Notes: generated from the letters alone by a model not told the origin. A stretch of 18,724 bases of DNA from Microcaldota archaeon (GCA_018304285.1 JAGVWL010000013.1:1-18724); one strand, 5' to 3'. Shown: positions 6,696 to 13,846, numbered from the stretch's first letter. A program made the numbers and translations.

Positions 6696-6804
6696 TTTTA
6701 GTGATTTGAACGGACAAAAGCTTAGGCTTCAAAATGTTTCCGTAGTAAAGCGAAAGAAACACTATCACAAAAATAGCTTTTGCCCTTTTGCAAGTCCAAA
6801 TCAG
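6696..6804 (-). other. Small ORF-less BHB intron in 16S at about E. coli 793/794
   Basis: This 109-nt insertion splits GGATTAGAT from ACCCGAGTAGTCC. BHB: central helix TTAG (6810-6807) with CTAA (6701-6698), bulges ATC (6806-6804) and AAA (6697-6695), and a 7-bp intron helix TGATTTG with CAAATCA. Cutting after the second bulge base restores GGATTAGATACCCGAGTAG, the universal 16S sequence. It contains no ORF and no copy of the 31-nt element. Confidence 0.9.
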
Positions 6805-7552
6805 ATCTAATCCGATTCGCTACCCTGGCCTTCGTTCCTCACCGTCAGACGTGTTTTGTCCAAGCGCTTTCGCCACCGATGGTCCTCTAAGGATTACAGG
6901 ATTTTACTCCTCCCCCTAAAGTACCCTTGGACTCCCCCACTCTCAAGCTCGGTAGTATTCCCTGCACGCCCATTCGTTAAGCGAATGGATTTCACAGGAA
7001 ACTTGCCAAGCCGGCTACGGACGCTTTAAGCTCAATATTCGTGGATACCACTAGTTCTACCTGTGTTACCGCGGCGGCTGGCACAGGATTTACCCAGAAC
7101 TTATTCCACCGGCTATTCAAGCCGGTTAAAAGCCGACCTTTCGATCGGCACTCGGACTACCCCCGTCACGCTTTCGCGCATTGCGGAATTTTCGCGCCTG
7201 CTGCATCCCGTAGGACTCGGGCCCTTGTCTCAGTGCCCGTCTCGGGGCTCCTACTCCCATAGCCCCTACTGATTATAGGTTTGGTGGGCCGTTACCTCAC
7301 CAACAGCCTAATCAGCCGCAGTGCCATCTTACAGCAAACTTGCTCCAATTCACTTTTTTTTCAACCGCCAACCGTTCCAGGTTTGGTGGCCTATGGCGTA
7401 TTACCCGCACTTTCGCGCGGTTATTCGCCTCTGTAAGGTAGGTTCACTACGTGTTACTGAGCCGTTTGCCGGGATTACAAGTGTAATCCCTAAACTTGCA
7501 TGGCTTAGTCGTAATCCGATAGCAGTATCCTCCAGCAGGATCAACTGGTGTT

Positions 7553-7581
7553 GTCCTAACACCCTATTCGAGTGTTAGGAC
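7553..7581 (-). other. Hairpin at the 16S 5' end
   Basis: A perfect 10-bp stem (GTCCTAACAC with GTGTTAGGAC) and a 9-nt loop end two bases before the estimated mature 16S 5' end, inside the long processing stem. It may position 5' maturation. Confidence 0.7.
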
Positions 7582-7613
7582 GGAGATCGCAAGAACTAAC
7601 TTTTCTTGCGGAA

Positions 7614-7655
7614 TTAGCGTCTTGCAAAGAGTTATTTGCTCTCTTCTTCCCCTGC
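7614..7655 (-). other. 16S precursor processing stem, 5' strand
   Basis: Blocks 7614-7625 and 7638-7655 pair with 5224-5235 and 5187-5206. Together they would bring the two ends of the 16S precursor together across the two introns. Confidence 0.85.
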
Positions 7656-7784
7656 GTCGAACCCAAATGAGAATCGCTTGCCATCAGAGATGGAAGGACA
7701 TAATTCTTTGTTTGAGTGCCCATGATCGCTATAGTGGTTAAACAGCAATGCCAGTCATGGATTCACGCAGGGACGCAAAACGCC

Positions 7785-7804
7785 TTATAGAAAGCGTTTT
7801 TCGA
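7785..7804 (-). promoter_or_regulatory. Probable rRNA operon promoter (BRE/TATA)
   Basis: On the minus strand TCGAAAAACG precedes CTTTCTATAAGG, a purine-rich BRE-like element followed by a TATA-like box. Transcription would start near 7760, about 105 nt before the 16S processing stem. It is the best candidate in the 358-nt space 7582-7939, which otherwise holds the leader, a 5-bp hairpin (7681-7693) and the divergent promoter. I saw no further gene in that space. Confidence 0.5.
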
Positions 7805-7892
7805 CCTTTAGATAAAGTCTTCTATGGCTTGCCGGGAACTACAGCATTAGAAAAACACTCTTTCCGAGGAAAGAATGCTTCTATTAACTCGT

Positions 7893-7908
7893 CGAAAGGG
7901 GTTTAAAA
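7893..7908 (+). promoter_or_regulatory. Promoter of the TPR gene (BRE/TATA)
   Basis: CGAAAGGGG followed directly by TTTAAAAG is a good BRE plus TATA arrangement. A start about 25 nt further on lies just before the TTG at 7940, which supports that start over the ATG at 8003. Confidence 0.55.
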
Positions 7909-7939
7909 GCCTTTTGAATCACACGCGGAATGTAGCGTT

Positions 7940-8950
7940 TTGCTTAAGTCAAAAACACTACCAGACGGCAGAATAAAATCCTTTTTCCAGCAATATTTTT
8001 CCATGGGAAAGGAAGGCATAGCATTGCATCCGGAAACTGCGCCCGGTTACGCGAGAATAAAAAAGTCTGTCGCCGGAGGGTTGGAGGAGCTCAGGGTTCT
8101 TTCGGAAAAACGCGAGTGGGGGGAAAGCGACAGGAGGCAAGCTGCAGCATTGCTGAATGCGGTCGCGCGCAGAGCGTTCAACGCGTTCAAGCGGGACATT
8201 GCAAGAAAATTTGATCCGGTAGACTTGCAAAAAAAGAATGCTGGCAGGAGCATTGAAAACGTAGAAAAAACGGTCGAACGATTCAAGTCTGAATACGGGC
8301 ACGTTCCACCGGTAATAGAAGACAGCACTGGAGAGATTGAAGTAAACTGCGCTGCAAACTCCATCTTGCTAACCATGCTTTTTTCAGAGTTGGGAGGAGA
8401 CAAAACAGGCGTTTTTGACACCAGAACGCACATCATTCCCGCAGTAAAACTAGGAGGAACCACTTACGTTTTGGATTACCACAACCACGTGCTTCCGAGG
8501 GCTTTAACTTTCAGGGAATACATTCAAGCGCTAGCCAGGGATTACAGGCTGAAGGGAAGGAAAATGAGGGGAATTGCGAGAGACGTTGCAAAAGAATTCG
8601 GGCTGAAAAAAACAGGGGTAACCCCAGCGTCCCTTGCGCCCGCGTTCCGATACTACGGCGGAGCTTCCACCAGCCGCGCAGTCGCCCATTACAACCTGGG
8701 CGTAACGTTCGACTTGCTTGGCGACAGGGAAAGGGCAGAAATGCAATACCTGCGGGCGATTGAAATCAACCCTTACGCCGCGGACGCCATGCACGAGCTG
8801 GGGGACATTCACGAAAAGCGAGGAAACTTGGAAGAAGCTGAGAATTGGTTCAGGAGGTCCCTGCAAATTCAGCCTAACGCCGTGGAAACGCAAAAGCGTC
8901 TTAAAAAGTTGTTGACGAAAAAACTGCTGTTCGCAAGTCAAAGGCCGTAG
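7940..8950 (+). CDS. TPR protein with transglutaminase-like N-terminal domain
   Basis: This 336-residue protein has no signal peptide or membrane segment. The middle part has Cys137 (EVNCAANS) at the start of a helix, His164 (TRTHIIPAV) and Asp179 (YVLDYHN). This Cys-His-Asp order and spacing match transglutaminase-like/SirB1-type papain-fold domains. Residues 247-280 and 281-314 are two TPR repeats (AVAHYNLGVTFDLLGD and AMHELGDIHEKRGN), followed by a basic tail. Transglutaminase-like plus TPR pairs are known in bacterial and archaeal proteins, generally of unproven function. Start: TTG at 7940, chosen for the promoter 32 nt upstream; the first ATG is at 8003. Its 3' end overlaps the convergent gene by 13 nt. 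The domain call rests on pattern, not a search. The gene itself is secure. Confidence 0.8.
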   Translation: MLKSKTLPDGRIKSFFQQYFSMGKEGIALHPETAPGYARIKKSVAGGLEELRVLSEKREWGESDRRQAAALLNAVARRAFNAFKRDIARKFDPVDLQKKNAGRSIENVEKTVERFKSEYGHVPPVIEDSTGEIEVNCAANSILLTMLFSELGGDKTGVFDTRTHIIPAVKLGGTTYVLDYHNHVLPRALTFREYIQALARDYRLKGRKMRGIARDVAKEFGLKKTGVTPASLAPAFRYYGGASTSRAVAHYNLGVTFDLLGDRERAEMQYLRAIEINPYAADAMHELGDIHEKRGNLEEAENWFRRSLQIQPNAVETQKRLKKLLTKKLLFASQRP

Positions 8951-9288
8951 AGCACTCCTGCGTATTTTTCCCTGTTTTTGAAAACCGCGAACTTGCGACC
9001 GCGCGACTCCAAAAGCAGCCCTCCGTTTTCCATGCGCTCTGCTTTTCCCAACCCGTCGGAAGGGGAAACCAGCACCACGCTCGCGTTCCTGTTCAAAAAC
9101 TCGTCCAGCAAAACCACGCTCTCCGGATTTTCCAGCTTCGAAGTTTGCAGGAGGGAAAGCACGCGCTCGAGTGCGGAGGCGTCTTCCGAGCAAAGCCAAG
9201 CCGTATTGCCGGTGGAATTGCACACGCCGCGGTAGGCGCAACACTGCACTTGCGAAATCCCGTGCTTGGCGCTGACGACGTTATACAT
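8938..9288 (-). CDS. Unknown protein, 116 residues
   Basis: I do not recognise the family. The N-terminal part has three cysteines (QCCAYRGVC) and a fourth (WLCSED), then a helix and strand pattern with SVVLLDEFL and ASVVLVSPSDG, ending in a short basic stretch. Two CC/C clusters within 35 residues could bind metal or form disulfides. No membrane segment is seen. The ATG at 9288 is preferred; GGAG lies 12 nt upstream. An in-frame GTG at 9297 would add three residues. It is convergent with the TPR gene and overlaps its end. An ORF of 60 residues ends 2 nt upstream, so the two might be co-translated. Confidence 0.65.
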   Translation of the reverse strand: MYNVVSAKHGISQVQCCAYRGVCNSTGNTAWLCSEDASALERVLSLLQTSKLENPESVVLLDEFLNRNASVVLVSPSDGLGKAERMENGGLLLESRGRKFAVFKNREKYAGVLYGL

Positions 9289-9290
9289 GG

Positions 9291-9473
9291 TTACCACTCT
9301 CTCCGCAGGTTCCGGCGGAATAAGGACACAATCTTTCGCGGCGCAAATTTTCCGGCTAAGGCCGAAAATCCGATTTTAGCGGGCGGGCGAAAGTTTTCCT
9401 TGAAAAAACAAATGCCCCATTCTGAAGAGATGAAAAAACTGCTGCCCTTCGCGATGGGGATTTGTTCTAACAT
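9291..9473 (-). CDS. Possible 60-residue small protein (doubtful)
   Basis: The ORF opens with ATG at 9473, 26 nt after a TTAATAAA box at 9499-9492, and stops 2 nt before the ATG of the downstream gene, an arrangement that would fit coupling. The product is basic with hydrophobic patches (SSFFISSEWGICFF) and resembles nothing I know. Its first part overlaps an inverted repeat (9408-9465), which could instead be an RNA element. Treat as speculative. Confidence 0.22.
   Translation of the reverse strand: MLEQIPIAKGSSFFISSEWGICFFKENFRPPAKIGFSALAGKFAPRKIVSLFRRNLRREW
9408..9465. other. Inverted repeat between two genes
   Basis: Arms ACAAATGCCCCAT (9408-9420) and ATGGGGATTTGT (9454-9465) pair with one bulged G around a 33-nt interior. 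A perfect palindrome, AAAGTTTATAAACTTT (9478-9493), lies next to it and could serve as a TATA region in either direction. This may be a small RNA or leader structure. No known family is recognised. Confidence 0.4.
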
Positions 9474-9548
9474 TTTTAAAGTTTATAAACTTTATTAAGC
9501 ACTGGGCAGTAGCAAATCCGATAAAGAAAATTCCAGAAACAGCTAAGG

Positions 9549-9633
9549 TGCAGGAGGCCGGATTTGAACCGGCGAACCCCTAAGGGATTGGGCCCTAAAC
9601 CCAACGCGTTTGACCAAGCTCCGCCACCCCTGC
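9549..9633 (-). tRNA. tRNA-Leu (TAG)
   Basis: This is an 85-nt class II tRNA. The acceptor GCAGGGG pairs with CTCCTGC (one G-U). The anticodon stem TTGGG/CCCAA encloses loop TTTAGGG, giving anticodon TAG, which reads CUA. A long variable arm CCCTTAGGGG follows, then a T-arm with GGTTCAAATCC. The discriminator is A, CCA is not encoded, and no intron is present. An AT-rich CTTTTAAT lies upstream at about 9650-9658. Confidence 0.95.
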
Positions 9634-9706
9634 TTACGCTAAATAATGCGATTAAAAGAATTTAAGGAAAAGGGAAGGGCTCGGCGGAGTAAGCGCCGGG
9701 ATGCGC

Positions 9707-9752
9707 GTAGAGCTTTGCTCTACAGCACACCGCAGAAGCAAAAGCTTCTGCG
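9707..9752. other. Tandem perfect hairpins between tRNA-Leu and the PAC2-family gene
   Basis: Two perfect stem-loops lie side by side: GTAGAGC-TTT-GCTCTAC (9707-9723) and CGCAGAAGC-AAAA-GCTTCTGCG (9731-9752). They are joined by a 7-nt linker. No T-run follows on the minus strand, so a simple terminator is not obvious. They could protect the 3' end of the PAC2 mRNA or be a small structured RNA. Confidence 0.5.
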
Positions 9753-9777
9753 CGTGAACCGTAGGTTTCCCTTCGGC

Positions 9778-10503
9778 TTACCCGTACATCGGGTTTTGCT
9801 GCATTTGCTGGTAGTTTTCGTGCAGCGACTGCATTTTCTGGATTGCGTCCTTCATGTTCTGCTCGACTTGCTTTCCTTCGCTCACCAGCTGTTTCGTGTC
9901 GATCTTGAAGCCAGTCAGTTTTCCCACGACGTCCAGCAGCCTCGCCGCGCCGACCGGGTCGAGAGGCTTGTTGGTTTCAACCATCAAGTTCGCGGCAGGA
10001 AACTTTTGCGCCGCGCATTCCGCGATGAGCACGCCCGAAACGCCTTGCGTCGCGCCTTCCTTAATCAAATCAATCGATTTTCCGCGAAGCTGGGTTTGCA
10101 TTTCCGGCGTTGAAGCGATGGCGTGCACTTTGTCCGTAGGAGTTTCAAGCGCAATGCCCGCGAGGCTGTAAATCGCCTTCGCCTTTTTTTTCTTCGCGAA
10201 GTCGATGAGCTCGCTCGCCAAAGGCAGGACTATGTCTGCGGGAATCACGAATTCGGAGAACACCACGATCATGTTGTCCTTCTCGGAAGCGTAAATGCGG
10301 GCGGGGGAAACGGGCTTGTAATCGTGGATTGCGGCGATGGGCGGAAAGTGAGGGGAGGAAATGTAGCCTGCGAGCTTCATGCCCGGGCGGGATGCGAGGA
10401 AAGAAGCGCCTATGGGGCCGATCATGCCTATGCCCGGAAAGCCTTCAATCACAACAGGGTTTTTCAAATTGATTTTCTCGATTTCCCGTATTTCAACAAT
10501 CAT
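9778..10503 (-). CDS. PAC2-family protein (proteasome-assembly-chaperone-like)
   Basis: This 241-residue protein matches the archaeal PAC2 family, related to eukaryotic proteasome assembly chaperone 2. Near the N-terminus is the family signature VVIEGFPGIGMIG, followed by LAGYISSPHFPPIA, VVFSEF and the ATPTDKVH-like segment LETPTDKVHAIAS. The last 40 residues form a charged, Gln/Met-rich helix (EQNMKDAIQKMQSLHENYQQ) typical of the archaeal members. The ATG at 10503 is chosen because AGGTG, complementary to the 16S tail, ends 7 nt upstream; the frame is open for 10 more codons. Its own TATA-like box is at 10560-10551, so it need not depend on the secretion genes upstream. The biochemical role in archaea is not settled. 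Confidence 0.88.
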   Translation of the reverse strand: MIVEIREIEKINLKNPVVIEGFPGIGMIGPIGASFLASRPGMKLAGYISSPHFPPIAAIHDYKPVSPARIYASEKDNMIVVFSEFVIPADIVLPLASELIDFAKKKKAKAIYSLAGIALETPTDKVHAIASTPEMQTQLRGKSIDLIKEGATQGVSGVLIAECAAQKFPAANLMVETNKPLDPVGAARLLDVVGKLTGFKIDTKQLVSEGKQVEQNMKDAIQKMQSLHENYQQMQQNPMYG

Positions 10504-10550
10504 CGCAACACACCTTTTTTCCGCAATTTGCACGCATTACTCCGCAACGC

Positions 10551-10560
10551 ATTATATTAG
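10551..10560 (-). promoter_or_regulatory. TATA-like box of the PAC2-family gene
   Basis: CTAATATAAT on the minus strand overlaps the stop codon of the upstream membrane protein gene. A start about 25 nt on would give a leader of roughly 27 nt that includes the AGGTG ribosome-binding site, unlike the leaderless genes nearby. Confidence 0.4.
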
Positions 10561-11271
10561 TATTGCCCCGCGAACGAGGTTGAACAAAAGCAGCGACAAG
10601 GGCGCCATCACGGCGAAATAAACCAGCGCCTTGCCCCGCTTTTCCTCCAAGCGCGCGACGAAAACGCTTGAAACCAGCGCGAATACGCACAAGTAAAGCT
10701 GGGTGGAGAAAAGCACGGTTTGCTGCAGCTGCACGTCCGGCTTCAAATCCAAAAGCTCTTGCGAAAACCCTTCGTTCAGCGAAGAGGAAATGTTGAACAG
10801 CAGCGCGAGAACAATCGGCACGAGCACGCTCCCGCCGATGAGCAAAGTGTATTTCTGCAGCGCCAACGCAGAGGAAGTCTCGCGCACTATCTCCTGCAGC
10901 GAGTAAACGTCTTCGGCCACGTCCTTGAACATCGCGCCCGAGTTTTTGCCGCCCGAACGGTGGAATTTCAAGAGTAGGTCGCAAGCCCTGCGCAGCAAAA
11001 ACGACGAATTGCGTTTTTTCATTTCCCCCAGCGCCCGCTTCACAGGAAAGCCGGCGTCGATTTGCTTCAAGGCGAAGGCGAATTCTTCTCCCAGAGCTCC
11101 GAAATCGCCTTCGGCAATCGAACCGAACATTTTTTCCGCAGGCGAGTTTGAAGGAAACGATGCAAGCTGGAAGAGCGCTTGCGGAAGGAAGCCGTCGATT
11201 TCCCTCTGCCGTTTTTCCTCTTCATACCCGCGCAAGATTTTCTTGAAAAATCCAGGCAAATTCACACCCAT
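10552..11271 (-). CDS. TadC/GspF-like (T2SSF) membrane protein, second of a pair
   Basis: This 239-residue protein has the T2SSF layout. A cytoplasmic helical domain at residues 1-135 (AFALKQIDAGFPVKRALGEM, then LLLKFHRSGGKNSGAMFKDV) is followed by three membrane segments: LLIGGSVLVPIVLALLFNIS, TVLFSTQLYLCVFALVSSVF and ALVYFAVMAPLSLLLFNLV. T2SSF proteins form the inner-membrane platform that the secretion ATPase drives in pilus, archaellum or type II-like systems. It follows the first T2SSF gene by 27 nt. Most archaeal platform proteins (FlaJ type) carry two such domains in one chain; here they are two genes, as in bacterial TadB/TadC. No pilin or prepilin peptidase is in the window, so the exported substrate is unknown. 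Confidence 0.83.
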   Translation of the reverse strand: MGVNLPGFFKKILRGYEEEKRQREIDGFLPQALFQLASFPSNSPAEKMFGSIAEGDFGALGEEFAFALKQIDAGFPVKRALGEMKKRNSSFLLRRACDLLLKFHRSGGKNSGAMFKDVAEDVYSLQEIVRETSSALALQKYTLLIGGSVLVPIVLALLFNISSSLNEGFSQELLDLKPDVQLQQTVLFSTQLYLCVFALVSSVFVARLEEKRGKALVYFAVMAPLSLLLFNLVRGAILI

Positions 11272-11298
11272 CCTTAAACCGCCGCCACACGCGCAAAA

Positions 11299-12126
11299 TT
11301 ACAAAACCTTGGGTTTCGCTTCGCTCAAGTAAAGCAAAATCGCCACGTCCGCCAAAGGAAACACGAAAGCGAAGAAAACGACTATGTCCGTTGCGGAGAA
11401 AGTGAGGGAAAGGAATGCGGAGCCGACCATGACGTAAGCGGAAAACAAAGCGGGCACTATCGTGCTCGCGGCTATGAACAACAACCCGAAGAAAGCTTGC
11501 TTTGCCGCAAACTCGCGGCTTTTGATGCGCTGCTGCTGTATAAGCTCGTCCGCAAGCTTGCACATTCCCTCGCAATCAAACCCGTTTTCGTAGGAAAAGC
11601 ACAATTGCATGACGCTTCGCTTTAGCGAAAGGCTGTCCACGCGCGACGTGAAGTGCAACAGCGACTGCTGCACCGGCCGGCCCGAGTTTATTTCACCCAC
11701 CGCCTTGCGCATTTCCCCGCTCAGCTCCCCGTAGCCTTCGCATGATGATTCAAGCATTTTCTCGAAAGCCATTCCCAACCCCAAGTCTACTGAAGCGTTG
11801 CGCAGGAACAACGGCAAATCCCTTTCGATTTCCTCCGCCCGCCGTTTTTTCGCCAGCGCGGGGTAATACAGCAGGCAAAAGAAAACTGCGGCGAATGCAA
11901 ACGCGGAAAGCGAGAGGGAGGAAAGCATGCCAACGAAAGCTAGGGAAAACAAAAACGCGAGTACTGCAATCGCTAGAGCAAAGGAAAAGCAGAACGAAGC
12001 GTACTTCCTTGCATTGAAGGAAAGCGAGGCTTGCAGCAAATCCCTTTCCAGCCGCTTGAGCGAGTGCGAATCGAGCGGGGCTTCGGCAAAGGAAAAACCG
12101 TCGACCAGGAAAGCCAGGAGATTCAC
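11299..12126 (-). CDS. TadC/GspF-like (T2SSF) membrane protein, first of a pair
   Basis: This 275-residue protein has two N-terminal membrane segments (FCFSFALAIAVLAFLFSLAF and FAFAAVFFCLLYYPAL). A cytoplasmic T2SSF domain follows (DLPLFLRNASVDLGLGMAFE, then INSGRPVQQSLLHFTSRVDS), then two more membrane segments near the C-terminus (FFGLLFIAASTIVPALF and VVFFAFVFPLADVAILLYL). The start is GTG at 12126, which overlaps the stop of the ATPase gene in GTGA, a tight coupling. The frame stays open upstream, but that extension lies wholly inside the ATPase gene. It would form the platform together with the following T2SSF protein and the ATPase. Confidence 0.84.
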   Translation of the reverse strand: MNLLAFLVDGFSFAEAPLDSHSLKRLERDLLQASLSFNARKYASFCFSFALAIAVLAFLFSLAFVGMLSSLSLSAFAFAAVFFCLLYYPALAKKRRAEEIERDLPLFLRNASVDLGLGMAFEKMLESSCEGYGELSGEMRKAVGEINSGRPVQQSLLHFTSRVDSLSLKRSVMQLCFSYENGFDCEGMCKLADELIQQQRIKSREFAAKQAFFGLLFIAASTIVPALFSAYVMVGSAFLSLTFSATDIVVFFAFVFPLADVAILLYLSEAKPKVL

Positions 12127-13487
12127 TTGCGCTTCGCACCCACCGCACGCTTCTGCCCGAAGGCGTAATCCTGCGTTTGCAGCGTGAAATCGCGAAAGTC
12201 GAGCCACTGCATTGCAAGCAAAAACTTCTTTCGCTTTTGCACTTCAGCGGCAAACTCTTTTTTCGAAAAACCGTAGTTCGCCAGGACTTTTTCAACCGTG
12301 AGGCTGGAGGCAAATCCACCCGTTTTTTCCAGCCGCCCATTTTTCGTTTCGAACAAAACCCGGGGCTTGGATTCCGCGACCTCGCATATTTCCGTCACCC
12401 TGCGCAGCTCTTTCTGTGCGCGAGTTTTCTTGTCCAAAAACGAAATGCGCTTTTGCACCAGAATCAAGTCGACGGCATTCAAATCTTCGTTCGCAATGCC
12501 GAAAGACTGCATTCGCTGGAGCGCGTCGCCCGCGCTTTTCGCGTGGAAAGTGAAGAAAGAGCCTTTCGCCTGCCCCGCAAGCAACGAGTCGAACAGCGCT
12601 TGCGTTTCTTCCGCACTCCGCACTTCGCCCACCACAACGCGGTCGGGCCTCATGCGCAAAGTATCTTTCACCAAATCCTTCATTCCCACGCCCAGCTCTT
12701 CGTTCGCAAGTATCTTCACGCAATGCTCGTGAAGCAAAAACAGTTCGGGAGTTTCTTCCGTTACGACAATTCGCTCGTTCAACGGAATGAAGGAAAAAAG
12801 GGCGTTGAGCGTGGTTGTTTTGCCGCTGCCCGTGTTGCCCGCGATGCAAAGCGAAACGTCGCCATACAAGACGGCCCACAGGAATGCCGCCGCATCAAGC
12901 GAAAGCGTCTGCAAATCGCACAATTCCCTTGCGTTCAGCGGGTTGCGCAGGAATTTGCGTATCGTGATTTCCACTCCCTGCGGGCAAACTGGGGGAATGC
13001 TCGCGTGCAACCTCGACCCGTCGGGGAGAATGGCGTTGACGCGCGGGTTTTGAGTAGTCACCCGCCGCCCCAAAGGACGCGCAATCTTGTTTATCAAGTC
13101 AAGCGCGTGCTCTTCGCTCGAAATGAAGGCGTTCGTCTCCATCCAGCCTTTCTTGCGGTGGAACACGAAAACCGGCTTTTGCAGCCCCACGACCGAAATT
13201 TCTTCCAGTTCGTCGTCCTGCAAAAGAAAATCAAAGATTCCGAGCCCGCGCACGCAGCGTTCCGCGAGGGAAACTATCTTTTCCCCTGCAGCCTTGTCCA
13301 GAAGAACGTTTTTTTCCTCGCAGTAACGCTTGAGGAGGGAAGGCAATTCGCCCGAAGGATTTTGCAATAGAAGTTCGCACAGCTGGATGAAAATGCGTTT
13401 TTCCCCTTCGCTCAATTCGACTGGGGGAATGAAGTAAGGCGTTTTTCCTTCCCTCAACGCCCACCCTAAGTTCAGGCTTTCTTCCAT
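12123..13487 (-). CDS. Type II/IV secretion-system ATPase (TadA/CpaF/FlaI-like)
   Basis: This 454-residue ATPase of the GspE/VirB11 superfamily powers pilus assembly or secretion from the cytoplasmic face. It has an N-terminal domain (residues 1-200) with the conserved PDGSRLHASIPP, then Walker A GNTGSGKTT at 217-225, an Asp-box-like VVTEETPEL at 241-249, Walker B RVVVGEVRSAE at 283-293, and the His-box FFTFHAKSAGDAL at 311-323. These motifs are intact, so activity is likely. The C-terminal 100 residues carry the family's CEV-type segment ICEV and a basic tail. The start at 13487 overlaps the DUF192 gene by 16 nt, and the stop overlaps the first T2SSF gene by 4 nt. Whether it serves a pilus or a secretion machine cannot be told here. 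Confidence 0.93.
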   Translation of the reverse strand: MEESLNLGWALREGKTPYFIPPVELSEGEKRIFIQLCELLLQNPSGELPSLLKRYCEEKNVLLDKAAGEKIVSLAERCVRGLGIFDFLLQDDELEEISVVGLQKPVFVFHRKKGWMETNAFISSEEHALDLINKIARPLGRRVTTQNPRVNAILPDGSRLHASIPPVCPQGVEITIRKFLRNPLNARELCDLQTLSLDAAAFLWAVLYGDVSLCIAGNTGSGKTTTLNALFSFIPLNERIVVTEETPELFLLHEHCVKILANEELGVGMKDLVKDTLRMRPDRVVVGEVRSAEETQALFDSLLAGQAKGSFFTFHAKSAGDALQRMQSFGIANEDLNAVDLILVQKRISFLDKKTRAQKELRRVTEICEVAESKPRVLFETKNGRLEKTGGFASSLTVEKVLANYGFSKKEFAAEVQKRKKFLLAMQWLDFRDFTLQTQDYAFGQKRAVGAKRK

Positions 13488-13846
13488 CTACCCGGTTCTC
13501 CGGGGTTCCAACTAAGCTTTTCGCCTACTCGCACTTTGCGTGCCTCGCCAGGAGGCAGTTCGAGCAAGAATTTCGCCGGCTTGGACGAGTGCAAAAACGG
13601 CTGTGATGGCGCAACGCGCGCGATTATGCATACGATGCACTTCCGCGAGTCGAGAAATACTGCGTCGAAAACAGGGCAGAAGAAAGAGTGGATTGCGTTG
13701 CGCGCGGTAGCTTGCGAATCGAATTCGAACAACAAGGGCGTAGCCTTGCGCTTGAACATCAAGCCTCGTGCTTTCTGGAGGAAGGTTTCAGCGCAGAAAA
13801 CGGGCCAGAGTTTCAGGCCGTTCTTGAAAACGATAGTTCGCCTCAT
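13472..13846 (-). CDS. DUF192 family protein
   Basis: This 124-residue protein shows the DUF192 hallmarks: KARGLMF at residues 26-31, a strand LLFEF, IHSFFCPVFDAVFLD at 52-66 (family: IHSFFMxxPIDVVFLD), and LLELPPGEARKVRVGEKL at 94-111. The family is widespread and small, with unproven function; many bacterial members are exported, but no signal peptide is seen here. Its end overlaps the ATPase start by 16 nt, so it leads that operon. The ATG at 13846 sits about 28 nt from the centre of an A/T box at 13870-13878, suggesting a leaderless mRNA. Confidence 0.85.
   Translation of the reverse strand: MRRTIVFKNGLKLWPVFCAETFLQKARGLMFKRKATPLLFEFDSQATARNAIHSFFCPVFDAVFLDSRKCIVCIIARVAPSQPFLHSSKPAKFLLELPPGEARKVRVGEKLSWNPGEPGRWKKA

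Larger units (their letters stand above)
5311..7551 (-). rRNA. 16S ribosomal RNA, interrupted by two introns
   Basis: The transcript starts near CACCAGTTGATCCTGCTGG and ends in GATCACCTCC, the anti-Shine-Dalgarno tail. Between lie GTGCCAGCCGCCGCGGTAA (530 loop, archaeal form), AGGAATTGGCGGGGGAGC, and TTGCACACACCGCCCGTC. Two introns (5910-6550 and 6696-6804) total 750 nt, leaving about 1.49 kb, the normal archaeal length. The introns split GGATTAGAT from ACCCGAGTAGTCC and GGGGGAGC from ACCACAAGG. End positions are estimated to within a few bases. Confidence 0.97.

Noticed and set aside
7656..7930. Small RNA gene or tRNA upstream of the 16S
   Set aside because: No cloverleaf or C/D box pair could be built. 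Only a 5-bp hairpin and promoter-like boxes are visible.
8531..9244. 237-residue minus-strand ORF opposite the TPR gene
   Set aside because: It is Arg/Phe-rich antisense and overlaps two better-supported genes.
9408..9752. CRISPR array
   Set aside because: The inverted repeats are single and different from each other. No regularly spaced direct repeats occur anywhere in the window.
9646..10113. 155-residue plus-strand ORF across the tandem hairpins
   Set aside because: It is mostly antisense to the PAC2-family gene, with no domain and an implausible composition.
12177..13370. 397-residue plus-strand ORF opposite the secretion ATPase
   Set aside because: It is an antisense shadow. The opposite frame has intact Walker A, Walker B and His-box motifs, while this one is Arg/Phe/Gln-rich with no domain.
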